Shown here: piece by piece, positions 34,166-45,329 of the stretch
Position numbering within the stretch: position 1 is the first letter of the stretch
Layout: each line of letters begins with the position of its first letter
Assembly: GCA_963989385.1 (NCBI GenBank)
Contig: OZ022511.1
Span: forward strand, 4,464,001-4,528,000
Direction: 5' to 3'
Length of the DNA: 64,000 bases
Source: Ctena decussata
Taxonomy: Eukaryota > Mollusca > Bivalvia > Lucinida > Lucinidae
Made by a program: the position numbers and the translations under genes
Notes under the pieces: generated by a model
What the model was told of the DNA's origin: nothing
Seen by the model: only the letters and a program-made list of their open reading frames with translations
The model's database searches: none

Positions 34166-35990
34166 AAAACAAGGAATGTGTCCATAGGATACAGCATGCC
34201 CCCGCCTAAAACCTTTAGTAAGATGGCGCCTTGATTAAGGAACTGGCACTTGTAGAATAAATAGGTTCATAGAGGCAGATTTGTAAAAAATAAAAATGGT
34301 TTAGGGTTGGAAAACTGAACGGTTTCTGAGATATTAGGCCCCGGAGGACCCAAAGTCTGTGCCACTGAATGTGTCTTATAATAAGAAACAGATATATGTA
34401 TAGTTTAGGGGTGGGGATCTGAACGGTTTCTGAGGTATTAGGCATTTTATGAAGTGAACACAAGGGACAACAACATATATGGTTTATGGGTAGGGATCTG
34501 AGTGGTTTCTGAATATTAGGTTTTCAGCCCCATTTCTGCATGTGTTCAACATGACTAGTTATATATTCTGACCCCTGACCCCATCCAGGGGCATGACCAA
34601 AGGGCAACTTTACTATGAAGTCAAAGGTCTGGGTGTGGGTAAGTATCATACCAAAAAGAAAACAGAAACAAGAACAGTACTGTGTAAACCTCCAATGCTG
34701 CGTATACTGCCAAAATGTCTAAGTCAATAAAGGGGCATAATTTTGCAAAAAATGAGATAAATCAAAACCGTAGCACACCGTCGTGATTCGTAGTAGCACC
34801 GTAGATGCATCCGTCGTGTTCCGTAATGATCCCTGAAGAACCGTGGTGATCCGGGAGTCGCTACGGAAATTTTAAACTGTTTAAAACTTCCGTGGTGAAC
34901 CGTGGTGGGTTGTGGGCGTGGCCTAAACCGTAGCGCAACCGTAACAGAATCGTGCTCATTCGTAGCGCTACCGTAGGTGTATCCGTGATTATCCCTGGCT
35001 TTCCGTCGGTATTCGTAGACAACCGTGGTAGTTTAGTTATTACGAAAACTCACTTTTTATTCAAGAGAAAAAAGTTCCCAGACTCGAAAATTTATGATCT
35101 TGGATTACTTTCCATGTCAATGCAAAATGTCTACTCAAAATTAATTTTTAGTATAGAATTTTTATTTGTTTACCGATTTTCAAATTTTTTGCTGCATTTT
35201 TTCGAAAAATTCAGTACTATGTAATGTCATAAAATACTTTTCTTGCCTACAAATAAATTAAACATCATCTACGAAAATCATTATCATGACCACCGTTAAA
35301 CCGTAGACAATTGTAGGAGCCGTGGCGCTGCCGGCTTGAGTCGTACTAGCACCGTATCGAACCGTAGTGGCATCGTAAGCGTCCGTAACACGAGCGTGGA
35401 ATACCCTTGTTGTCCGTAGTGCTGCCGCCTTGCACCGTCGTGAATTCGTAGATGATCCGTACAGACACCGTACAAACACCGTGAGAAACCCTAATGGAAC
35501 CCTGGCAAACCGTAGTGATGCTAGATTTTCTAGGGTTCATCCCGGTTTTGCCGTCTAGGTCAAACCGTGGTGAATCGTGGTGAACCGTAGCCTGATCCGT
35601 GAATGTGTGACTGGGGCTTAAGTCTAAATAGTGTTGCAAGTTTCAAAAGCCTGGCTTGTATACTGTAGGAGGAGTTGCGGAGACAAGAGCAGTACTATGA
35701 ACCCTCTGTGCTGTATACATGTATATGGTCAAAATGGGGACATAATTTTGCAATAACAAGCTGGATAAAGATTTCATTTCCTTTATGCGCATGTTCAATG
35801 TATGTCTGAATACACCCGCAAGTTTCAAAAGCCTGGCTTGTATACTGTAGGAGAAGTTGCGGAGACAAGAACAGTACTATAAAGTGTGACGGACGGACAG
35901 ACAGACAGACCGACCGACCGACGTACGTACCTACGTACGTACGGACAAGGGCAACACTATATGCCCCACTTCATGGCGTGGGGGGACATA
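34166..35990 (+). mobile_element. Nested element S with hairpin 3' end
   Basis: It starts AACAAGGAATGTGTCCATAGG and ends in GACGGACAGACAGAC/CGTACGTACC simple repeats, then TGCCCCACTTCATGGCGTGGGGGGACATA, a 3' hairpin. The flanking unit of array R continues on both sides without an obvious target duplication. An internal pair of direct repeats (CAAGTTTCAAAAGCCTGGCT at about 35637 and 35819) is present. A Helitron-like origin is possible but unproven. Confidence 0.6.
34766..35612. repeat. CGT-phased 10-11-bp degenerate repeat, two blocks
   Basis: Two blocks (34766-35035 and 35285-35612) consist of degenerate words such as CCGTAGTGAT, CCGTGGTGAA and CGTACAAACAC, in which CGT recurs at mostly 10-12 or about 20 bp. 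The spacer between the blocks is AT-rich. The block splits flanking sequence of element S that is related on both sides. Possibly subterminal repeats of a further nested transposon. Confidence 0.65.
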
Positions 35991-36778
35991 AGAAGCATTT
36001 TTCAGATCTATCAAGGGTGGGTAACTCAAGAATTGGAAAGGTAAGATTGCTTAGTCACAATATGTAACCATTGATGTTAAACATACATGTATCTGTTTAA
36101 TGTATTCAGATATCATAAACAGTAAAGGGAATAACAGGCCAGAAACCATTTTTCCAATACGAACAAGGGCAGTAACTATGTGAATAATGGACGGATTTCG
36201 CCCATTGACAATCCCCTACCACTCATTCCCGATAACAATATTTATACAAAAATTGAAGACATTCCGTGAACAAACACTCAAATTATCGATCGGAAATGTT
36301 GAGCCCGGACGGACAGATGGACAGACACTGGAAGGTATATCATAACACCCCACCACTGTACAAAAAGGATTGTTTGATTCAAAGACGTCTTTCTAAATAA
36401 AATACTATAATTTCGTTTTCGGTTTCCCGTTGAGCATTACAATATAAACAAAAGCGAGGCAATGAATGGGAACGCATCTCATAAATTGTGATTTACTTTG
36501 CTTGTACTTTGTTTCCAACCAAAATGACCAAAATACCTTTTTAACAGTTTTTCATTACAAACTGACGGGTGTTTTGATTCTTTGATGCCGGACAATCAGT
36601 TTATTTAAAATAACGAAATATATCGAAACGCGTGCAGTGATGCTTCATGATAAAATATTACCTGAATCCAAGGAACAACGGGGTGGCCCACGAGCCACAA
36701 AGCTCCCCAGATCTCTAGCTCAAATTGCAATAACGTTTGTATAGGCTCAAAATTTCTGTCACATTTGTACAGGCTTAA

Positions 36779-38632
36779 TTTTAATTTTACCTCACTGCAG
36801 CTGGTGTTGTGCCGTGTTGAGGCCGTAAAAAGTCTCCCCGTACATCATCCATAGTGCAGATTATATTTCATTTACATCCTTTGAGATCAGAGGATAGATA
36901 CTGAGAAATCTAAAATTTGTGATCGATTTAGACTATTATTCTAGATCATCGTCTTTTATATTATCTGGATCCTTTTGAAACTAATCAGACTTTGATTAGT
37001 TCACGGTTGATAGCTTTGCTGCACTCTTTAATTGCACACCGGGGGATCGGTCGTCAGACTCTATGATGGCCCCGACCTAAAGCTATATATTTTAGTTGGT
37101 TGGGACCGGAGCCTTTTTGTCTGTTGCTTGGTCCACCGGGGCTCAACTGGTGACCTTCTTTTGCTTCAGATTTCTAGTGGGGTTGTTTGGCAGGACAGGG
37201 ATCTCCACCTGTCAGACGGCCCGTTGTATCTGTTGAGTCCTCGTCTTTGCTTCTTCATGGTGTTGAAATTTGATTTATGTGTTTACCGTGATGATTCATT
37301 GACGAGTTAGAGGGTTATCATGCGAACCGAACAACCAACTAAATGTTTTGTACCACTTCAGAAACGGAGGGTGAGGTTGGGCCTGTAAAATCGATTTAAG
37401 CCCCCAGTAATTCATTACTGACCGTTCCAAGGCGGTAGTTCTGTTGTGGTTCTTTGTTGCCTGTTTTTGGTGTCAGAGTTTCTGTGATGTTTTACCTTAT
37501 GTATGTTATTATTATTTTTGGTTCGGTTTGGGTTGCTGAGTGGCCACCTTTTGGGAACAAGCTGCTAACTCGGTTGGCCATATGTCCTCTGTATCTTGAT
37601 TAGTTGTAATCTTAGTTATTTCCAACTATGGTTTGAGGGCTGGATTTGGATTTTGATTGTTTCAGTTCCTGGTCTTTGCATACTTTTTACTTTTTTGAAT
37701 CGACTGCCCAATTAAAATTAAGAAATTACAGGTTGCTTTTTTTCTGGTTTCGTACCAGATATTGTCAGGGTCACTGACGAGGCTTTATTAGCCGAAACTG
37801 CGTAGTCTGGCCCATGTTCCTATTTATGTATGTATTCTCTGCTCTTGAAGGAACTTTTTAAGATTTTAATTTTACCTCACTGCAGCTGGTGTTGTGCCGT
37901 GTGGAGGCCGTAAAAAGTCTCCCCGTACATCATCCATAGTGCAGATTATATTTCATTTACATCCTTTGAGATCAGAGGATAGATACTGAGAAATCTAAAA
38001 TTTGTGATCGATTTAGACTATTATTCTAGATCATCGTCTTTTATATTATCTGGATCCTTTTGAAACTAATCAGTCTTTGAATCGACTGCGCAATTAAATT
38101 AAGAAATTACAGGGTTTTTTTTTTTCTGGTTTCGTACCAGATATTGTCAGGGTCACTGACGAGACTTTATTAGCCGAAACTGCGTAGTCTGGTCCATGTT
38201 CCTATTTCTGTTTGTATTCTCTGCTCTTGAAGGAACTTTTTAAGATTTTAATTTTACCTCACTGCAGCTGGTGTTGTGCCGTGTGGAGGCCGTAAAAAGT
38301 CTCCCCGTACATCATCCATAGTGCAGATTATATTTCATTTACATCCTTTGAGATCAGAGGATAGATACTGAGAAATCTAAAATTTGTGATCGATTTAGAC
38401 TATTATTCTAGATCATCGTCTTTTATATTATCTGACTCCTTTTGAAACTAATCAGACTTTGAATCGACTGCCCAATTAAAATTAAGAAATTACAGGTTGC
38501 TTTTTTTCTGGTTTCGTACCAGATATTTGTCAGGGTCACTGACGAGGCTTTATTAGCCGAAACTGCGTAGTCTGGCCCATGTTCCTATTTCTGTATGTAT
38601 TCTTTGCTCTTGAAGGAACTTTTTAAGATTTT
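36779..38632 (+). repeat. Three tandem copies of a 382-bp unit, first copy interrupted
   Basis: Units begin TTTTAATTTTACCTCACTGC at about 36780, 37864 and 38246 and end TTGAAGGAACTTTTTAAGA. They are nearly identical, including CCGTAAAAAGTCTCCCCGT and GGTTTCGTACCAGATATTGT. Unit 1 is split by a family B copy; units 2 and 3 are intact. No open frame of note. Confidence 0.9.
37001..37690 (+). repeat. Dispersed family B, copy 2 (longest)
   Basis: Inserted in tandem unit 1, with CTTTGA/TTTTGA at the two junctions as a possible short target duplication. It extends further 5' than copy 1 (GGGGGATCGGTCGTCAGACT region) and ends at the same CTTTGCATACTTTTTAC 3' terminus. Confidence 0.85.
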
Positions 38633-38639
38633 AATTAAA

Positions 38640-41600
38640 CAAAATATACAACGAACTTCAAAGTTTTAGTCTGATAGTCTGTTGAGCTGATAACAAAATT
38701 AACTATTTTCCACATTTTCATTGCCGTACCAACAAAAAGGGATAATCGTCCAGAGTGTTTGCTATTCTGTTCTTTCTGTTGCCATGGCAACCGATCAAAA
38801 TGAGCAGTGTGCAAAAAAAAAGATAAAAAATAGGCCTGATGTAAGACCAATCAAGGAATATTTCTGAAAATATTAGGTCAGAATATCTGCAATGGCATAG
38901 CAATGAATTCCATTTTTTCTCATTATAAGTTGCCATACCAACCATGTTCTTTGAACAATGACAATGGCAAACATAAAATCTGTAAAAGTTAACATGATCA
39001 GTATGTCTATAAAGTCTCTGCACCATAGAGCATATGGTTTCTTAGGAGACAACTTGGGCAGCTGAAAACAGGACCAGGTCTAAAAATATTGTTGCAGAGG
39101 TAATGTTTTGGCAAGCTTATTGGAACGACGAGACTTACAAACTTACAAACAACTTCTCTACCTTTGTATTTTATGTTGGTCTTAGACAGTGTACAATGAT
39201 TCATTAGTTTATATGCTAAGATCATCAGGAAAAAAGCATTTCGCAGGAAACTGGTTAATCAAGGAGAGCTTTGAATTCGGTCACACATCGGTTTTGATTT
39301 GCATTATATACTCGGACGCAAAAATAACGCGTGGTGTTTTTATGTCAAAATATAAATCTGCTGATATTGGCAAAAACAGGGAAGGCATTATCAATGCATG
39401 GAGTACATTTCGTCGTAAAATTATTGAAATTTTGTTCCTTTGTCCATGCGTAACGAAAGCGTAAACAATTAAGGGCTCAATATCCTGATTCACAAAAACT
39501 GTCAAGTTAATTCATTGTCTAGAGCTGAGTTGTACCTGGCTCCCAAACTGATGCCCTCTTTATCTAGGACATTACAATGCCTCAAAAACATCAACAAGAT
39601 TCATCATTGATTACTCGCTACAAAATTATGTCTTTTTATGCAAATCCCGTAAAGTAAGATGTTTTGCGATAGAAAAAGAAAATTTTGCGAAATTTTCAGT
39701 AAACCGAATTGGAGATGGGTTCCAATTCAGGTTAAATTAAATGGTAAGTGGTCACAATCAGATGGAGTATGCTAACAAAGGGTGGTTACTCTGTACGTCC
39801 CTTCAATAATGCAACCACAGATTGAACAATTGGCGCTGGATCCTTGAAATCACTGGGCAAAATTTAAGGAAAAGTATACTGCATCTTAATTATGAAGGAC
39901 AGTCTATGGTAAGCGAATCGGGAAACAAGAGTTTTTGCTGGAAATTTTTTTTATCGGCCTTTAAATTTTGTCACTCAAACTGGAAATGAGACAAATACGT
40001 GCTCATGTCAACCAAATTTTTTTAAACGGGTCTTTTGCTCATAGCCTTACTCATTTTGAATCCCAAATTACCAGCTCTTTTCTAATATTTTGATGATTCA
40101 GATGATTTTCAAAACACTTTTCGAAAATGCAGATTTGCATGTGCATTTATATAAGAGTCAGTTTATTTATTTATTTTCTTTTTTTTTTTTTAGTTTTATG
40201 CCGTTTTCCGGTTGGCTGCATCATGCTGAACTCACGTGCAGCAAAATCGTACGGATAATTTAGTTTGTGACACTGGGAGCCAGAACTTTTTGATTTTGGC
40301 CTTTTTGACAAAAATCTTCATATTGTTTTCGAAGAATTGCACTGTGACAAGAAAATGCTGCAAAACTTATAGCCACGTATAGGCAAATTCCAGGAATAAG
40401 TTAAAAGTAAAATATCATCAAATTAAATGAGACAAAACAGACAGTAAAGATATGCGTTTCTTTTCCTGTTGAGTATATATCCTAGGCAGAGATGAAACGG
40501 AAAAAGGCCATGTCATGTTTCAGGTCAATAGTAAACACTAGAATAGGTAATGTCAGTGTTTTGTAAGATAATGAAATCTTCATAAATTAAAAGTTGATAT
40601 ACCTATCTGAAAAATGATTAGAATATAGATATCAATATACACTTTGATCTTTGAAATCCAAAAGAGTAAAACGAGGCCCAGGCCCATGTGGGTGTGATTC
40701 GCTCAGCCGACATTAACCCATGTACGTGGACTTTTCTGTTTGTCTGTTTGTCAATTAAGGGACATTAAGCTTTTGGTCTGTTTGAATCACTTTATTTTAA
40801 GAAAAAATAATCGCGTTTTGCGGCGTCTGATCCTGGCTTCACTGCTTGCCGATGTCCCTTTTATAGGACCCTATGAATAAATATGTCAACTGTCTAATAT
40901 AATCAGTGTTGACATCGTTTCACTGTCTCAACTGAAGGATAGCAGAGGCGTATAGGCCATTTGCTGTTTATAAAACAGGTCATTTTGCAGATTTTCTCTT
41001 TTATTACTGGTGATAAAATTGACTTGTTTGTAAAACTAATACATAACTGGAAACTGACTTTCAGAATTTTATCTTGTCATTTCTTTGCTTTTGCCTATTA
41101 AATCCTTTACAAAAATTAACAAAATTTTCAGCTTAAGTAAAAGGGAGTACAATAACTTAATGTAATAGCTATAAGCAATGCCGATATATGCATAACAAAC
41201 AAGAAATGTTTCTATAGAATAATTAATCCTATTCATCACCAATCAATTCTCTTCCCAACCAATAAATAAGAGAACTTCATTTTTACTCAGATGAAAAGAT
41301 TAACAGGTATACAGGTGCCATTTAGTAACAATGCACAATTAACTAACAGTTGGCATGATAGGTAAATATTGACCATTCCAAGGCTGTTACATAAATAAAC
41401 TTACTCCCTTGTAAAATCTAGTTAAAATATCTTCTAAAAATGGGCAGTTTTCAAAAGAAACTTTTTAGTTTCAAAATATAACTTTGAGGAAAATTATAGA
41501 TTAGTTATGTATAAGATATACATAAAAGATGCGCTTTACTTCACAGTGATAGCTGTGGTAGTTTTAGAGATATTTAGCAAAATGACCTGTTTTATAGACA

Positions 41601-42286
41601 GCAAACAGCCCATAACTAGCGGCATTAACATGTTACGCACAACGTGTTTCATACTCCTTTAGGGTCGGAATAAAAGTTTAGATCCAAAGATATTTCATAT
41701 AGTCATGTCTCTTTGCAGTTACTATCAAAATCTTGTCCAATTTACAAATTTCAGAATCATCAAATATACAAGTGCGTGTTGAAATTTTGTCAATTTTCAA
41801 TTTGACAAAATTTCAATACACACCTTCGTATTTGCGTTCAGGCAGTTACACCCTTGGCTAGAGAATGAGAAGGCAAAAGTCAGGAACCGAAAGGCAAACA
41901 ATAAATTTTAAGACGGCACACGTATCGAGAAGCCGAGATATCAGCTTTTTCCAAACAGATGGCGGGAGACAAGAAAATACTAAAGCTAGTATCCAAAATA
42001 TACTGACAAAAATTGTCAACCACGACAGAGGCTTCGCTTTGGGGCGTTCAGTAATAAATGACTTGGGCCTCAAACCGGCTTTCTGTTGGTCTGTCCCTTG
42101 ATACAGTTGTGTTTGCTAACACATAAATTGTTCTCTCCGATCATTGGTTTATGGTTGCTCTTCTTTAGTAAAGACGAGATGGAATTTCAAAGGCACTTCA
42201 ATTTTGGGAACATTTTGTTTCCAAGAAATAGTCCTGGATAATATATCTAGTCGTCAGGACAAACAGAAGTCTATGGAGAGCAAAGA
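38640..42286. other. 3.6-kb AT-rich interval, no gene or clear repeat
   Basis: Short frames on both strands have no recognisable family motif. A fragment near 39045-39070 (GGGCAGCTGAAAACAGGACC) resembles the 3' part of the non-LTR element at 47.1 kb. Short inverted sequence TTGAAATTTTGTCAA occurs around 41780-41815. Confidence 0.4.
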
Positions 42287-42757
42287 CTCTGTTGAGTCCT
42301 CGTCTTTGCTTCTTCATGGTGTTGAAATTTGATTTATGTGTTTACCGTGATGATTCATTGACGAGTTAGAGGGTTATCATGCGAACCGAACAACCAACTA
42401 AATGTTTTGTACCACTTCAGTAACTGAGGGTGAGGTTGGGCCTGTAAAATCGATTTAAGCCCCCCAGTAATTCATTACTGACCGTTCCAAGGCGGTAGTT
42501 CTGTTGTGGTTCTCTGTTGCCTGTTTTTGGTGTCAGAGTTTCTGTGAAGTTTTACCTTATGTATGTTCTTATTATTTTTGGTTCGGTTTGGGTTGCTGAG
42601 TGGCCACCTTTTGGGAACAAGCTGCTCACTCGGTTGACCATATGTTCTCTGTATCTTGATTATTTGTAATCTTAGTTGTTTCCAACTATGGTTTGAGGGC
42701 TGGATTTGGATTTTGATTGTTTCAGTTCCTGGTCTTTGCATACTTTTTACTTTTACA
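42287..42757 (+). repeat. Dispersed family B, copy 3 (5'-truncated)
   Basis: It starts inside the element at CTGTTGAGTCCTCGTCTTTG and ends at CTTTGCATACTTTTTAC, near-identical to copies 1 and 2. The shared 3' end with variable 5' ends suggests target-primed reverse transcription. Confidence 0.85.
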
Positions 42758-44650
42758 ACTGCCAAATCAATACAGATTTACCCTGATTTACAGACTCGAC
42801 ATATGTCTTGGGGTTCCACTTCCAACCTTGCCTCATGGCTGCGTCACTATGAAATATCTGACTCTCTGCAACCGCAGATTTAGTGTGCCTCTTTTCTTTT
42901 TGTCACTGTAAATTGTTTCCAATGTTCGAAGCAGTGATCCAGTTTCTTTTGACTTTTTTTTATTAGAGAGCTGTTTGACCGTGTAGTATAACGTTTTCCT
43001 ACAAATGATCCAATGCCACGGCAAAACAAATTCTGAAGGTTTATACTCTCGAAGCAAGGAACACATTTAAGAAAAGAAAATAGCAGACTCGATTCAACTA
43101 AGTATGTTCATGTGCAGTATTGTAAAGTAAAAAACAGTACACACACACACTAGCACCGATTTCACCGGAAATCTATTTTCAAACAGGATCAAAATGAACC
43201 TAATGACCCTAAAGTCTCAGACAGATTATATTATAATCTGCACTATGATGAAGTACGGGCAGACGTATTACAGCCGCCACAGAACAATTGGCACTAGCTA
43301 CAGTGAAGATAAAGCTCTGAAGATATTTAAACTACTCCGGTAGCAGAGCTTTGAAAATTTTTAGCACACTTTCAAACACTATCAAACTAAAACTACCCTG
43401 TGATACAACTATATGCCCAGTTATTTGCTGCAAGCACAATGTACAATGCCTTTTTATCACACCAGGCTGACCATCTTTAATTGTTATCTTGACCAGTAAA
43501 GTAAATGATTAAAAAATTGTAAAAGAGGACTGAAAGACATTATTGCTCTACAGTAACTTGTGGTTTACTGGTAACGGATCTTTATATTCTGAATACGTTT
43601 ACATGTAGAATAATTTTACATTACACGCATACAAAACTCATTCTGCTCCCTATGTTTAAACGGATAGACTGCTATCTCATATGATTATACAGATAGAAAA
43701 AATGAAAGCGTGCATATGCGATGGTTTATGATACTGTTTTTGTCATGCATCTGCTACAAACTTCACTTGATAACAGGGGTATGATAACATGATGTTATAT
43801 CATCCCACTGCAGAACTGCACTTACGTGAATATTATCAGGCGATGCATTATGTAGCGATCTCTGAAGACGATTGGCTACATACTGACGTTGGCCGTGATA
43901 ACAACATTCGATTGGCTAAAGGACGTCACCGACTTACGTTACAAAGCATTTGCGGCGTCAACAAGTTCGAACAAAACAGCGTTTGCTTTTCATCAGTTTG
44001 ACTCTTTTTACGCCGTACAATTTTCTCATGATGCCTGATAAGTAGAAAAAAATTTCTCACCTACTAGACAAGGTTTGTTTTATTTTTAGCGGTGCTGGAA
44101 AATTCTTTCTTGCCCACGGTCTGGGACAGCTCACACGAGCTTGAATTCTGTGTATCACACTACCCGTTAATTGAAATTCTTTTCCCCGGCTTGGCGATTC
44201 TATACTGTATGCACTATATTTCATAGGAATGAATTTTCACATCAATAAAATCCCAAGAAAGTTTATTCATACCTTATAAATTCATTGTAATCTGCTTCTA
44301 TGGCTTAAAGTCGGAAAAAAAATCCCAAAATAGTCAATGTTTCACCGCGACACAGTGTCGAGGGTGCCGCTATTTTGAAGGCATTTCCAACTGACATTGA
44401 CGTTACGTCACAATTAACGTCATACACGCGCTTGCTGTAGTCGTCTCAATCCAAATTTTGTTATTTAATGTGAATTTCAGTAAGAAAATCCAAACATGCG
44501 GATTTGTCAAGAACCTTGTTTTACTTGTTTGTTCACTAAAGAAGCCATGAGGCTGACACGGTTATACTACTTACACTTGTACATGTTCGCATGAAATAGA
44601 CCTAATAGTTCCCCGTTCAATTTGAAATTATTTTTATCGTAAATCATTGG
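42758..44650. other. Non-coding interval, no gene seen
   Basis: No exon recognised. A short (AC)n tract lies at 43139-43150. Confidence 0.4.
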
Positions 44651-44651
44651 T

Positions 44652-44773
44652 CTCCGATGCGGACAGGGTAGTCCCCACCCTCGGTCACAAGGGGTGGGTC
44701 GGAAACTCGGCAAGCCTCGTTTCCCCCACACACCGTCTGCCCTCGGGTTGGTATCTCCCTGTCTGCATCGGAG
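44652..44773. mobile_element. Small MITE with CTCCGATGCGGACAGGG ends
   Basis: The left CTCCGATGCGGACAGGG and the right CCCTGTCTGCATCGGAG are inverted with two mismatches. The interior is GC-rich and non-coding. Confidence 0.65.
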
Positions 44774-44982
44774 TTCAATGATAGATTCTATTTACCTTGA
44801 TCTAGTGTGTTTGATATCAAGTTTATCAGGCTCGACCAGAAACACGTCGGAATGGCTCGGCCTTGATATCAGATGATACTAACATGGTATTCTCTATCAC
44901 TAGAATGTTCTTGCCTTTTGAATTTTCATGTTTTACACAAGAGTATACCGTGCAGTCAGTTTGGTATATGTATGTAGCAGTA

Positions 44983-45126
44983 CAGTGGCGTAGGAAGGTT
45001 CTCGATATTTGGTGGTGCTGGCGGGTGTGTGTGGGGGACCCTTAGACAACCTTTTTTTTTTTTTTTTTTTTTTTTTTGGGGGGGGGGGGTGCATCAGGGG
45101 ACCCGCTTCTTCCTACGCCTATGCAC
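44983..45126. mobile_element. Small MITE with GGCGTAGGAAG ends
   Basis: The left CAGTGGCGTAGGAAG and the right CTTCCTACGCCTATG are imperfect inverted repeats. The interior includes a poly-T run followed by poly-G (45050-45090). Confidence 0.6.
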
Positions 45127-45329
45127 GATTAGATATTTTACTTTGTATGTCTCTTTTACTGAATGGTCACTAACATTTGCCTTGCTAATCACATCCATCT
45201 GACAATAGCTCCACAAGATAAAATGAGCCACGACACGAGAAAACCAACAAAGCGATTGTGCGCCAAGTGCAGACTCAAATCAGCCTTGGCATCTTCCGAG
45301 TCTGATCAGACTCTTTGCTAAGCGCTCAA

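Larger units (their letters stand above)
33245..36350 (+). repeat. Tandem-core element R, unit about 150 bp, interrupted
   Basis: Units share CTGTGAAGTTTCATTCAG, GGAACTACAGGTCAGAAAC, TTTTTCAGATCTATCAAGGG and AGTCACAATATGTAACCTTT. They start near 33262, 33410, 33562, 33711, 33859, 33974 and 34122. A 1.8-kb nested element (34166-35990) splits one unit, and the array resumes to about 36160. A 3' part ends with CCCGGACGGACAGATGGACAG. The shape resembles bivalve non-autonomous elements with about 160-bp tandem cores (pearl type). Confidence 0.7.

Noticed and set aside
37032..37310. 92-residue plus-strand frame
   Set aside because: It lies entirely in family B copy 2 and has no domain resemblance.
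39045..39075. Third non-LTR retrotransposon tail
   Set aside because: Only about 25 bases resemble the element; no tail repeats or target duplication are visible.
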